Both the position numbers and the translations under genes were made by a program. The notes beneath the pieces were generated by a model. That model saw nothing but the letters and a program-made list of their open reading frames with translations, ran no database searches and had not been told where the DNA came from. Shown one piece after another: positions 13,882 through 21,179 of a stretch of DNA of 21,179 nucleotides (the stretch's first letter is position 1; every line of letters begins with the position of its first letter). Origin of the DNA: CAXBCP01 sp963974055 (GTDB lineage Bacteria; Pseudomonadota; Alphaproteobacteria; MPNO01; UBA830); NCBI GenBank assembly GCA_963974055.1, contig CAXBCP010000051.1, positions 1 to 21,179 of the forward strand, written 5' to 3'.

Positions 13882-15471
13882 CTAAACCCCCGCGGCCCTG
13901 CCGTCGGCGCGGGGATCCGAGCCGCCTTCCATGACGCCGTCGGGGCGCATCGACACCGCGCCGGCATGGCCCATGAGGTCGGAAAACGCGTCGATCACCT
14001 CGACGTCGTGGCCGGCGTCTTTTAACCCCGACACCAGCCCGTCATCGAACCGCGATTCCATCTTCAGGTTGGTGCCGGTATCGCCCCAGGTGCGCCCGAG
14101 CAGGAAGCGCGGCGCGGTAATCGCCTGCTGGATCGGCTGGCCGAAATTCACGTGGCGGGTATACACCTGCGCCTGGGTCTGGGGCTGGCCTTCGCCGCCC
14201 ATGGTGCCGTAGGACAGGATTTTGCCGTCCGCCAGTTCGGCCATGGCTGGGTTGAGGGTGTGGAACGGCCGGCGGCCGGGGGCGAGGCGGTTCACGTCGC
14301 CGTCGCGGAGCGAGAAACTGGCGCCGCGGTTCTGCCACAGGATGCCGGTATCCTCGAGCACGATGCCGGACCCGAATTCCCAGTAGATGCTCTGGATGAA
14401 CGACACCGCATTGCCCGCCGCGTCGATGGCCCCCATCCAGATGGTGTCGCCCTCCTTCGCCGGTACCGGCCAAGGCAGGGCGGTTGCGGGGTCGATATGC
14501 CGCGCCCGCGCATCGAGATCGTCGGCGGTCAGGAAGTCCGCCGGATCGACATCCATCGCCGCCGGGTCCTGGACATGGGCGTTGCGGACGATAAAGGCCT
14601 GCTTGACGGCCTCGACCAGCCCGTGGATATGGGCGAAGCCTTCCGCCGAACCGATGCCGAGCCGGTCGAACAGGCCGAGGATCATCAGCGAGGCGAGGCC
14701 CTGGGTCGGCGGCGGCATGTTCCAGACCGTGCCGGAGGAAAGCTGCACGGAGAGCGGCGCGACGGTCAGCGCCCGGTGGGCGGCGAGGTCGTCGCCCGAG
14801 ACCGGCGATCCGGCGCGCGCCAGATCGGCGGCGATATCGGCCGCCAGCGCGCCGCGATAGAACGATTCGAACCCGTCGGCGGCCAGCCGCCGCAGGGTCG
14901 CGCCCAGCCGCTCCTGGCGGAACAGATCGCCTTCCGCCGGGGGTATACCGTTCGGCAGGAAGGCCTGATCGTACCCCGGCAACCCCTTTAATTCCGCCAG
15001 TTTATCGGTTGTCGTCCGCGCCTGGTTTCCGGTCGCCGGAAACCCCTGTTCGGCATGGTGTATCGCGGCCTCCAGCAGGCGGCCGCGCGACAGCGTACCG
15101 CCGAGTTCCGCCGCGAGATTCAGCGCCGCCTGCCAGCCCGACAGCGTGCCCGCCACGGTATTGGCCGCCAGCGGCCCGCGCGCGGGAATCGCGTCATGCC
15201 CGGCCGACCGGTACAGGTCGTCATTCGCCTTTGCCGCCGCCGCGCCGCAGGCATCGATGCCGACCGGCGCCTTTCCGGCGGGTTTGACGATCCAGAAACT
15301 GTCGCCGCCGAGCGCGTTCATGTGCGGATAGACCACCGGGATCGCCGCCGCCATGGCGATCGTCGCCTCGACCGCGTTGCCGCCGTCGCGCAGCACGTCG
15401 CGCCCCGCATCGGCGGCGAGATGATGGGGGGCGGTGACGATGCCGCCGGTGGCGAAGACCGAATTAAGCAT
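13882..15471 (-). CDS. Gamma-glutamyltransferase family (Ntn-hydrolase) protein, cytosolic type
   Basis: A 529-residue gamma-glutamyltransferase-like proenzyme. The family N-terminal pattern GGNAVEATIAMA (30-41) and the autoprocessing region are present, with the nucleophile probably Thr343 in KEGDTIWMGAIDAAGNAVS (canonical GGTs have TTHxSV here). NMPPPTQG (251-258) and YGTMGGEGQPQ (421-431) are further conserved blocks. There is no signal peptide, unlike classical periplasmic GGT. The variant nucleophile context also fits relatives such as oxamate amidohydrolase (HpxW) or acylases. So cleavage of a gamma-glutamyl bond is not assured. GGAG lies 8 nt before the ATG. It is last of a minus-strand group after the MBL and quinone oxidoreductase genes. 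Confidence 0.88.
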   Translation of the reverse strand: MLNSVFATGGIVTAPHHLAADAGRDVLRDGGNAVEATIAMAAAIPVVYPHMNALGGDSFWIVKPAGKAPVGIDACGAAAAKANDDLYRSAGHDAIPARGPLAANTVAGTLSGWQAALNLAAELGGTLSRGRLLEAAIHHAEQGFPATGNQARTTTDKLAELKGLPGYDQAFLPNGIPPAEGDLFRQERLGATLRRLAADGFESFYRGALAADIAADLARAGSPVSGDDLAAHRALTVAPLSVQLSSGTVWNMPPPTQGLASLMILGLFDRLGIGSAEGFAHIHGLVEAVKQAFIVRNAHVQDPAAMDVDPADFLTADDLDARARHIDPATALPWPVPAKEGDTIWMGAIDAAGNAVSFIQSIYWEFGSGIVLEDTGILWQNRGASFSLRDGDVNRLAPGRRPFHTLNPAMAELADGKILSYGTMGGEGQPQTQAQVYTRHVNFGQPIQQAITAPRFLLGRTWGDTGTNLKMESRFDDGLVSGLKDAGHDVEVIDAFSDLMGHAGAVSMRPDGVMEGGSDPRADGRAAGV

Positions 15472-15498
15472 GAGGGAATCTCCGGGCAGACAACCACG

Positions 15499-15603
15499 CC
15501 CCCTCCCTGACCCTCCCCCTGAAGGGAGAGGGGACGGACTTTGCGGAAACGGATATCTGGAATCCCCTCTCCCCGCACGCGGGGGGAGGGCCAGGGAGGG
15601 GGA
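15499..15603. repeat. Inverted pair of GC-rich purine/pyrimidine repeats
   Basis: Copy A (15499-15534, CCCCTCCCTGACCCTCCCC followed by GGGAGAGGGGA) and copy B (15563-15603) are the same element in opposite orientation, separated by 28 bp. Each copy contains its own small hairpin, and the two could also pair with each other. The unit fills the gap between the gamma-glutamyltransferase and MBL genes and has a sister unit at 16510-16612. Confidence 0.85.
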
Positions 15604-15630
15604 CGGTCAACCCCGGTACTTCTAACCCGA

Positions 15631-16491
15631 TCATGTTCCGGCCCTGCTTTCCTGTCCCGCCGCGAGATGGATTTCGGCGACCGGGTGATGTCCGGAATCG
15701 AACACCGGATGGCGCAGGAACAGCTCGGGATCGTGGCCCGGCACGATGCGGTTCGTATCGTCGCCGACCGCGGCGCGGATGGCACGGTAGACCGCGATCA
15801 GGTTCCAGGTATTGCCCTGCACATAGGCCGGCGGCCACATTTTTTCGATGTTTTCGTACCAGTACACGCAGTCCCCCGCGACGACATAGGGCCCGTCCGG
15901 GGTCTGGACCTCGACCCACTGGCAGCCGAAGGTATGGGATTCGCGCGCAAGCCGGCACCACACGCCGGGGGCGAATTCGGTATCGCCCTCCATCAGAACG
16001 ACCCGCCCGGCCGCCAGCAGGTCTTCGACCGCATCGAGATCCTTTTTCTGCATCGAGGACAGCGGCCACATTTTCGTGTCGTTGCCGAGCCCGCCCGGCA
16101 TTTCATAGACCCGTTTCCAGCCCTCGTATTCTTCGCGCTGGACGTGGAAGGTCGCGTTCGGGAACCGGTCGAGATTGCCGGCATGGTCGAAATGCAGATG
16201 GGTGAGGATGACGTCTTCGATATCCTCCGGCGCAAAGCCGACCTTGGCGAGGATCGTGTCGGGGTGTTCGACGTTCTCGTAGGTCTTGCCGCTCGGCGAC
16301 CAGTCGCCCTTCATGCCGGTATCGATCAGGATCGGGCGTTCCGCGCCCGCCTCGCCGCCATGGATCAGCGAATAGACCATCGGGTTGCGGATGCGGCCCT
16401 TGTTGGAATTGACCAGCGTGCCGCCGAAGAAATCCCGCGGCATGTCGGACCGCGCATAGCGGAACGCCCAGATCGACCAGTCGGCTGTCAT
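15631..16491 (-). CDS. Metallo-beta-lactamase-fold hydrolase, N-acyl-homoserine-lactonase-like
   Basis: A 286-residue MBL-fold enzyme. Zinc ligands appear as THLHFDHAGN (His98, His100, Asp102, His103), His186 in RESHTFG, Asp207 in VAGDC and His253 in VPGHDP. This HxHxDH~H~D~H set and the overall order match AHL lactonase (AttM/AiiA)-type and related lactonases. Quorum-quenching activity, or opening of another lactone, is possible but unproven. No signal peptide is seen, so it is cytosolic. A GAAGGGA ribosome site precedes the ATG at 16491. It lies between quinone oxidoreductase and GGT-like genes on the same strand, with repeat-filled gaps of 136 and 159 bp. Confidence 0.9.
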   Translation of the reverse strand: MTADWSIWAFRYARSDMPRDFFGGTLVNSNKGRIRNPMVYSLIHGGEAGAERPILIDTGMKGDWSPSGKTYENVEHPDTILAKVGFAPEDIEDVILTHLHFDHAGNLDRFPNATFHVQREEYEGWKRVYEMPGGLGNDTKMWPLSSMQKKDLDAVEDLLAAGRVVLMEGDTEFAPGVWCRLARESHTFGCQWVEVQTPDGPYVVAGDCVYWYENIEKMWPPAYVQGNTWNLIAVYRAIRAAVGDDTNRIVPGHDPELFLRHPVFDSGHHPVAEIHLAAGQESRAGT

Positions 16492-16509
16492 ATCGTCTTC
16501 CCTTCTTCG

Positions 16510-16612
16510 CCCCCTCTCCCTGACCCTCTCCCCGAGGGGAGAGGGGACTGGAGATGGGCAAAATCAGAACATTACATCCCCTCCCCCTTGAGGGGGAGGG
16601 CCAGGGAGGGGG
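16510..16612. repeat. Inverted pair of GC-rich purine/pyrimidine repeats, second unit
   Basis: Copy C (16510-16547, CCCTCTCCCTGACCCTCTCC then GGGGAGAGGGGA) and inverted copy D (16577-16612) are separated by 29 bp. The geometry is nearly the same as the unit at 15499-15603, while the spacers differ. The unit fills the gap between the MBL and quinone oxidoreductase genes. Confidence 0.85.
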
Positions 16613-16627
16613 TGCCGCGTACCAACA

Positions 16628-17602
16628 TCAAGGCACCAGAATAACCGAACCCGTCGTCTTGCGGTCGACGATGTCCTTCTGCGCCTGCGCGACGTCGGCG
16701 AGGGCATATTCCCGGCTGACGGAAATATCGAGAATGCCGTCGGCGATGGCGCCGAACACGTCCGCCGCCATTGCCCGCTTCGCGTCCGGCGTGCGGATGA
16801 AATGGGGCAGCGACACCTTCGCGAAGAACAGCGACTTCGCATTCAGCTGCATCGGGTCGATGGGATCCATCAGCCCCGACAGGTGGCCGTAATTGACCAG
16901 GTAGCCGGTCGGGCGAAGCGCCGCGATATTGGCCTCCCACACGTCGCGGCCGATGGCGTCGTAGACCGCCGCGACGCCGTCGCCGCCGGTGATGTCGGCG
17001 ACCCGCGAAGCGATATCATCCGTCCTGGATTTGATGACGTGGTCGGCGCCGCTGGCGGTCGCGATGGCGGCCTTGTCGTCGCTGCCGACGGTGCCGATCA
17101 CGGTCGCGCCCAGCGCCTTTGCCCACTGGCACAACAGGGTGCCCATGCCGCCGGCCGCGGTGTGGATCAGCACGGTGTCGCCCGGCTGCACCCGGTAGGT
17201 CTGGCGCAGCAGGTACTGCGCCGTCATGCCGCGCAGGAACGTGCCGGCGATGTTTTTCGGGTCGATCCCGTCGGGGATCGCCATCAGCGCATCGGCGGCG
17301 ATGATGCGTTTTTCGGCATAGGCGCCGAGATTGAACATGTAGCAGGCGGCGTCGCCCGGCCTGAAACCGTCAACCCCCGGCCCCACCGCCTCGACGATGC
17401 CGGCGCCGTCGAGCCCGACCACCGCGGGCAGGTCCGGCTTCAGCAGGTATTTCCCTTCGCGCAGCATGGTGTCGGCGAAATGCAGCGCCATGCCTTTCTG
17501 GTCGAGGAGAATCTCTCCCGGGCCGGGCGCGCCGATATCGTCTTCCTCGATCTTCAGAACGTCGGGACCGCCGAATTCGTGAATGCGAACGACTTTGGTC
17601 AT
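16628..17602 (-). CDS. NAD(P)H:quinone oxidoreductase-like zinc-independent MDR protein
   Basis: A 324-residue medium-chain dehydrogenase/reductase of the quinone oxidoreductase (QOR) class. The catalytic domain carries PAVVGLDGAGIVEAVGPGV (59-77), and the Rossmann nucleotide-binding motif appears as HTAAGGMGTLLCQWAKALGA (147-166), the AAGGVG-type pattern of QOR. The structural-zinc cysteines of alcohol dehydrogenases are absent. It probably reduces quinones or conjugated carbonyls with NADPH in the cytosol. The TAGGAGA ribosome site overlaps the end region of the small upstream gene, whose stop is 9 nt away, so translation is likely coupled. Exact substrate is unknown. Confidence 0.93.
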   Translation of the reverse strand: MTKVVRIHEFGGPDVLKIEEDDIGAPGPGEILLDQKGMALHFADTMLREGKYLLKPDLPAVVGLDGAGIVEAVGPGVDGFRPGDAACYMFNLGAYAEKRIIAADALMAIPDGIDPKNIAGTFLRGMTAQYLLRQTYRVQPGDTVLIHTAAGGMGTLLCQWAKALGATVIGTVGSDDKAAIATASGADHVIKSRTDDIASRVADITGGDGVAAVYDAIGRDVWEANIAALRPTGYLVNYGHLSGLMDPIDPMQLNAKSLFFAKVSLPHFIRTPDAKRAMAADVFGAIADGILDISVSREYALADVAQAQKDIVDRKTTGSVILVP

Positions 17603-17611
17603 TTTATTCTC

Positions 17612-17803
17612 CTACAGAACGGTGACGTCATCCGGCGGCCGGCCGAATATCCGGTGACAGGCGGCGCGGGCGTCCATCTCGGCGGAATCCGCATCCGGGT
17701 GGGCGGTGCCCATATGCTTGCGGTCGCCGTCCTGCCAGATCGACCACAGCCAGTCGACTGAGCCGTCGCGCTGCGACCATCGTTCTATCATCAGTTCAAT
17801 CAT
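17612..17803 (-). CDS. Small conserved-looking protein of unknown function
   Basis: A 63-residue protein starting at the ATG at 17803; the frame extends further upstream, but that part reads as low-complexity and overlaps the end of cobB. I do not recognise the family. It is Trp-rich near the N terminus (SVDWLWSIWQDGD), then has HMGTAHPDADSAEMDARAACHRIFGRPPDD. It ends 9 nt before the quinone oxidoreductase start, whose ribosome site lies in this gap, so the two look like an operon. No signal peptide or membrane segment is seen. A strong ribosome site is not visible for this gene, so the start is uncertain. Confidence 0.55.
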   Translation of the reverse strand: MIELMIERWSQRDGSVDWLWSIWQDGDRKHMGTAHPDADSAEMDARAACHRIFGRPPDDVTVL

Positions 17804-17864
17804 GTACTGCTTATGCGGAGCGGCGCGGCGTGTGTCAAACGCCCCCGGCGGCATTGCCGTCCCG

Positions 17865-19205
17865 TCACCGCCGGTCGACGAGATGGATGAACGATCCCAT
17901 GGTGTTTCCCGACCGGAACCCCATCGGGCCGAGGGCGGACCCGGCGGCATCGGTCACCGAAAACAGGGTGTCGGCGGCGCCTTCCTCGACCAGGCGGGCA
18001 TAGTGAAATTCATGGGCGCCGAACGTGTCGCCCGCGGCGCCGAGCGGGGTATCGGCGGCAAGGGTGGCATTGCGGTAGCCGAGATGCAGACGGCGGTCGG
18101 CGAAGGAGGTTTTGACCGGCAGCAGGCCCGCCATCGCATGGACCCCGCCATCCGCGTCGATGAGCGCGTCGCCCAGCACCATGAAGCCGCCGCATTCGCC
18201 GTATACCGCCGCGCCCCGGTCGGCGGCGCTGCGCAGGCCGTCGAGGAAGGCCCCGTTGGCGGCCAGTTTGCCGGCATGGAGTTCGGGATAGCCGCCGGGC
18301 AGATAGACCGCATCCGCCGTATCGTCCGGCGTATCGCCCGCCAGCGGCGAAAACGGCAGGATCTCCGCCCCCGCGGCGCGCCAGCCGTCGATGACATGGC
18401 CATAGGCAAACCGGAAGGCATCGTCGGCGGCGACGGCGATCCGCTGTCCCAGAGGCGGCACGGGAGACGACGCGGGCGGCGACACGGGAGTCGATACGGG
18501 CGGCGCGGCGGGACCGGCCAGGATGGCGCGCAGCGCGGCCAGATCGACATGGGCGGCGACAAGATCGGCGGCATCGTCGAGGAACGCGTCGAGCGCCGCC
18601 ATCTCGCTCGCCTGGACCAGGCCGAGATGACGGTCGGGAACCGCGATGGCGGGGCTGCGCGGCACGCATCCGAGAACCGGTATGCCGAGCGGCGCGGCGG
18701 CGGCCTTGAGCATGTCCGCGTGGCGCGGGCTGCCGACCCGGTTGAAGATCACCGCGGCGACCGTGACGTCGGCGCGGAAGGTGGCGAAACCGTGAATGAC
18801 CGCCGCGGCGCTCTGCGCCTGCGCGCCGGCATCGATGACGAGGATCACCGGCAGGCCGAGGGCGGCGGCAACATCGGCGGTGGAGCCGGACGGCGCGCCG
18901 GGCGGCACCTGCGCGCCGTCGAACAGGCCCATCACGCCTTCGCCGATAACGATGTCGGCGCCGGCGGCGGCCCGGCCGTACAGGGCAGCCGCGGTTTCCG
19001 GCCGCATCGCCCAGGTATCGATATTCGGGCAGGGGCGTCCGCTCGCCGCCGCGTGGAACGCGGGATCTATGTAATCCGGCCCGACCTTGAACGACGACGC
19101 CGCGATACCGTCGCGGGCGAAACAGCGGAGCAGGCCGAGGGTGATGGTGGTCTTGCCGCTGCCCGAAGACGGGGCGGCGATCACCGCGCCGGCGGCAGAG
19201 GGCAT
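17865..19205 (-). CDS. cobB: Cobyrinate/hydrogenobyrinate a,c-diamide synthase
   Basis: A 446-residue glutamine-dependent amidotransferase (CobB/CbiA). It amidates the a and c carboxylates of cobyrinic or hydrogenobyrinic acid in cobalamin synthesis, using ATP. The N-terminal ATP-binding domain has the P-loop APSSGSGKTT (11-20) and KVGPDYIDP (40-48), and GEGVMGLFDG (88-97). A proline-rich linker (about 231-252) follows. The C-terminal class I glutaminase domain has the catalytic Cys338 in YGECGGFMVLG, and His441 in GSFIHL. Length is normal for the family. Its start lies 1 nt after the cobA stop, so the pair is a translationally coupled operon. No B12 riboswitch is seen in the short upstream space. 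Confidence 0.95.
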   Translation of the reverse strand: MPSAAGAVIAAPSSGSGKTTITLGLLRCFARDGIAASSFKVGPDYIDPAFHAAASGRPCPNIDTWAMRPETAAALYGRAAAGADIVIGEGVMGLFDGAQVPPGAPSGSTADVAAALGLPVILVIDAGAQAQSAAAVIHGFATFRADVTVAAVIFNRVGSPRHADMLKAAAAPLGIPVLGCVPRSPAIAVPDRHLGLVQASEMAALDAFLDDAADLVAAHVDLAALRAILAGPAAPPVSTPVSPPASSPVPPLGQRIAVAADDAFRFAYGHVIDGWRAAGAEILPFSPLAGDTPDDTADAVYLPGGYPELHAGKLAANGAFLDGLRSAADRGAAVYGECGGFMVLGDALIDADGGVHAMAGLLPVKTSFADRRLHLGYRNATLAADTPLGAAGDTFGAHEFHYARLVEEGAADTLFSVTDAAGSALGPMGFRSGNTMGSFIHLVDRR

Positions 19206-19206
19206 G

Positions 19207-20046
19207 CTAACCGGCGTCGCGCGTGTTGCGCGTGCCCAGCGGATCGGGATCGAGAATTTTCCCCGCCAGCGCCCCGGCCCAGTCGAGCCCCGCGCGCATC
19301 CGCACCACGTCGCCGATCACGACCATCGCCGGCGGCTCCAGGCCCGATTCCGCGATATCCTCGACGCAACCGCCGAGCGTGGTTTCCAGCACGCGTTCGT
19401 CCGGCAGGGAAGCTTTCGACACGATGGCGACGGGCTCGTCCGGCCGCCGGCCGCCGGCCGTCAGCAGGTCGCGGATCGTGCCGAGATGCTTGATCGCCAT
19501 GTAGATCACCAGCACCGGCGAGCCCTTGGCCAGGGACGGCCAGTCGATCCCGTCGGGGATATCGCCGGTCGCGCCGTGGCCGGTGACGAAGGTGACGGCG
19601 GAATTGGTTTCGCGGTGGGTCAGCGGGATACCTGCATGGGCGAGGCCGCCGACCCCGGCGGAAATGCCCGGCACGACGCGGAACGGGACGCCGGCGGCGA
19701 CCAGCGCCAGGGCTTCCTCGCCGCCGCGGCCGAAAACGAACGGATCGCCGCCCTTCAGCCGCAACACGCGTTTGCCGGCGCGGGCGAACTGCACCAGCCG
19801 GGCCGAGATGTCCGGCTGCTTCGGCGACGGGCGGCCGCCGCGCTTGCCGGCATAGATAATTTCGCAGTCCGGCGCGGCGAGAGTCAGGATATCCTCGCCC
19901 ACAAGCGCGTCGTGAACGATGACATCCGCCTGGCGGATTCCGTTCAGCGCATGCAGGGTCAGCAGGCCCGGATCGCCGGGACCGGCGCCGGTCAGCCAGA
20001 CCCAGCCGGGTTCCAGTTCGGGGAGGGTGAATGTCAGCCGTTCCAT
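19207..20046 (-). CDS. cobA: Uroporphyrinogen-III C-methyltransferase (SUMT)
   Basis: A 279-residue SAM-dependent tetrapyrrole methylase that adds methyl groups at C2 and C7 of uroporphyrinogen III to give precorrin-2, the entry to cobalamin and sirohaem. The SUMT motifs are VWLTGAGPGDPGLLT (16-30), YAGKRGGRPSPKQPDI (65-80), RLKGGDPFVFGRGGEE (95-110), and PLTHRETNSAVTFVTGH (141-157). There is no siroheme-synthase (CysG) N-terminal extension, so this is the stand-alone enzyme. It is followed after 1 nt by cobB and is divergent from cbiD with 29 bp between start codons. No clear ribosome site precedes the ATG. Confidence 0.95.
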   Translation of the reverse strand: MERLTFTLPELEPGWVWLTGAGPGDPGLLTLHALNGIRQADVIVHDALVGEDILTLAAPDCEIIYAGKRGGRPSPKQPDISARLVQFARAGKRVLRLKGGDPFVFGRGGEEALALVAAGVPFRVVPGISAGVGGLAHAGIPLTHRETNSAVTFVTGHGATGDIPDGIDWPSLAKGSPVLVIYMAIKHLGTIRDLLTAGGRRPDEPVAIVSKASLPDERVLETTLGGCVEDIAESGLEPPAMVVIGDVVRMRAGLDWAGALAGKILDPDPLGTRNTRDAG

Positions 20047-20075
20047 AGTGTGTGCTTAGCACATATAACGGCGCT
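20047..20075. promoter_or_regulatory. Shared divergent control region of cobA and cbiD, with an operator-like palindrome
   Basis: The 29-bp space between the two start codons contains a 13-bp palindrome, TGTGCT-T-AGCACA (20051-20063), and TATAAC (20064-20069), a good -10 match ending 6 bp before the cbiD ATG. This geometry suggests a leaderless cbiD transcript. No Shine-Dalgarno sequence is visible for either gene and there is no room for a cobalamin riboswitch. Confidence 0.5.
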
Positions 20076-21179
20076 ATGGCACGCAAGCCCGAAGGAGAAT
20101 TACGGCGCGGCTGGACCACCGGCGCCTGCGCGACGGCGGCGGCAAAGGCCGCCTATACGGCGCTTTTGACCGGCGCATTCCCCGATCCCGTGCAGATTTC
20201 CCTGCCCAAGGGGGAAACCCCGTCCTTCGCCCTCGCCCGCGAGGGCATGACGGCCAGCGGCGCGTTCGCCGCCATCGTCAAGGACGCAGGCGACGATCCG
20301 GACGTCACCCACGGGGCCGTCATCCGGGTCGATATCGCCCACGGCGCGCCGGGATCGGGAATCGCCTATTGCGCCGGCGACGGCGTCGGCACGGTGACGC
20401 GGGACGGCCTGCCCCTGCCGGTGGGCGAACCGGCGATCAATCCGGTGCCGCGAAAGATGATCGCCGAAGCGATTGCCGGGGTCGCCGCCGCCCATAACGG
20501 GTCGGGCGACGTCACGGTTACAGTATCGGTCGAAGACGGCGCGGCGCTGGCGGAAAAAACCTGGAACCCGCGCCTCGGCATCGTCGGCGGGATATCGATT
20601 CTCGGCACGACCGGGGTCGTGGTGCCCTATTCCTGCGCGGCGTGGATCGAATCGATCCATCGCGGCATCGACGTATCGCGCGCCGCGGGCGAGGCGGTCA
20701 TCGCGGGCTGCACCGGCAAGACGTCGGAGGAGAAAACCCAGGCCCTGCTCGGCCTGCCGAACCACGCGATGATCGATATGGGCGATTTCGCGGGCGGCAT
20801 GCTGAAATACCTGCGCGCCCACCCGGTGCCGAAGGTGTTTATCGGCGGCGGGTTCGCCAAGATCAGCAAGCTGGCCGAAGGCAACCTGGACCTGCATTCC
20901 GGGCGCAGCCAGGTCGATCTGACCTGGATGGCGGATGTCGCCCACGAACTGGGCGCAACGGTGGACGCCGCCGCCCGGATCGAGGGCGCGAACACCGCCG
21001 CCGAAGCGCTGTCCATCGCCAATGAGAACGGCATCGACCTCGCCCCGGAAATCGCCCGCCGCGCGCGGGACGTCGCCCGCTACACGCTTGCGGGAGCGGA
21101 TATCGCCGTCGACGTGCTGGTCTTCGACCGCAACGGCGGCCTGATCGGGCGGTCGGATGACCCGGCGGACGGCCCGGCG
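20076..21179 (+). CDS. cbiD: Cobalt-precorrin-5B (C1)-methyltransferase, 3' end off the window
   Basis: An open frame of 368 codons from the ATG at 20076 to the window end with no stop. Family length is about 360-380, so probably only a few residues are missing. CbiD methylates C1 of cobalt-precorrin-5B in the cobalt-early pathway. The hallmark N-terminal block is RRGWTTGACATAAAKAAY (residues 10-27). LGIVGGISILGTTGVVVPYSC and later FIGGGFAKISKLAEG are also family-typical. Several alphaproteobacteria use CbiD in place of CobF within mixed pathways. It is divergent from cobA. An AAGGAG at about 20091 lies inside the coding region with no suitable start after it. Confidence 0.93.
   Translation, partial: MARKPEGELRRGWTTGACATAAAKAAYTALLTGAFPDPVQISLPKGETPSFALAREGMTASGAFAAIVKDAGDDPDVTHGAVIRVDIAHGAPGSGIAYCAGDGVGTVTRDGLPLPVGEPAINPVPRKMIAEAIAGVAAAHNGSGDVTVTVSVEDGAALAEKTWNPRLGIVGGISILGTTGVVVPYSCAAWIESIHRGIDVSRAAGEAVIAGCTGKTSEEKTQALLGLPNHAMIDMGDFAGGMLKYLRAHPVPKVFIGGGFAKISKLAEGNLDLHSGRSQVDLTWMADVAHELGATVDAAARIEGANTAAEALSIANENGIDLAPEIARRARDVARYTLAGADIAVDVLVFDRNGGLIGRSDDPADGPA

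Noticed and set aside
15499..16612. CRISPR array
   Set aside because: There are only two inverted pairs, about 1 kb apart with a gene between, and no regularly spaced direct repeats or cas genes.
17706..19493. 595-codon plus-strand frame opposite cobB
   Set aside because: cobB has all its motifs on the minus strand, and the plus frame is low-complexity Arg/Gly-rich.
20047..20075. Cobalamin riboswitch upstream of the cob genes
   Set aside because: The gap is only 29 bp, far too short for the roughly 200-nt riboswitch, and no B12-box-like sequence is seen there.

Overview
The window is GC-rich and gene-dense, with short intergenic gaps, and every recognisable gene is chromosomal metabolic type. 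The mix suggests an alphaproteobacterium, probably free-living and Rhodospirillales-like. That mix includes acyl-CoA and LLM-flavin catabolism, a MauG-type dihaem enzyme, cobalamin genes, and palindromic intergenic repeats containing GTCATCCCGG or CCCTCCCTGxCCCTC. This placement is an inference; there is no rRNA or other phylogenetic marker here.

Layout. (1) 65-6752: a dienelactone-hydrolase-like gene (minus strand) diverges from a plus-strand catabolic run. The run is an acyl-CoA ligase, an alpha/beta hydrolase, two tandem paralogous LLM-class flavin monooxygenases and a second alpha/beta hydrolase, and it closes with a strong intrinsic terminator (6776-6808). (2) 6870-8925: an enoyl-CoA hydratase closely resembling hydroxycinnamoyl-CoA hydratase-lyase diverges from an acyl-CoA dehydrogenase. 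(3) 9015-11432: three exported or periplasmic proteins are packed together: a secreted amidohydrolase, a small Met/His-rich YtkA/FixH-like protein and a MauG/cytochrome c peroxidase-like dihaem protein. (4) 11499-12115: an AbrB-type antitoxin and a Doc toxin with a 4-nt overlap. (5) 12183-13811: a formylglycine-type sulfatase/phosphonate monoester hydrolase. (6) 13882-17803 (minus strand): a small unknown protein, quinone oxidoreductase, metallo-beta-lactamase-fold lactonase-like enzyme and cytosolic gamma-glutamyltransferase-like enzyme. (7) 17865-21179: cobalamin biosynthesis, with cobA-cobB on the minus strand and cbiD on the plus strand, running off the window end.

Functionally, regions 1 and 2 look like pathways for breaking down organic acids or aromatic/alicyclic compounds: CoA activation, flavin-dependent oxygenation, hydrolysis and beta-oxidation-like steps. 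The substrate cannot be read from the sequence. Region 3 looks like a small periplasmic redox module whose partner protein may be the target of the dihaem enzyme.

The most notable observations are these. The LLM paralogues share a 331-bp stretch with no nucleotide differences inside otherwise diverged genes, which suggests gene conversion. The amidohydrolase-YtkA-MauG cassette is of unknown function. The two LLM-like genes sit between hydrolases. The 29-bp gap between divergent cob genes is nearly filled by an operator-like palindrome. Two families of palindromic repeats occupy different kinds of intergenic gap.
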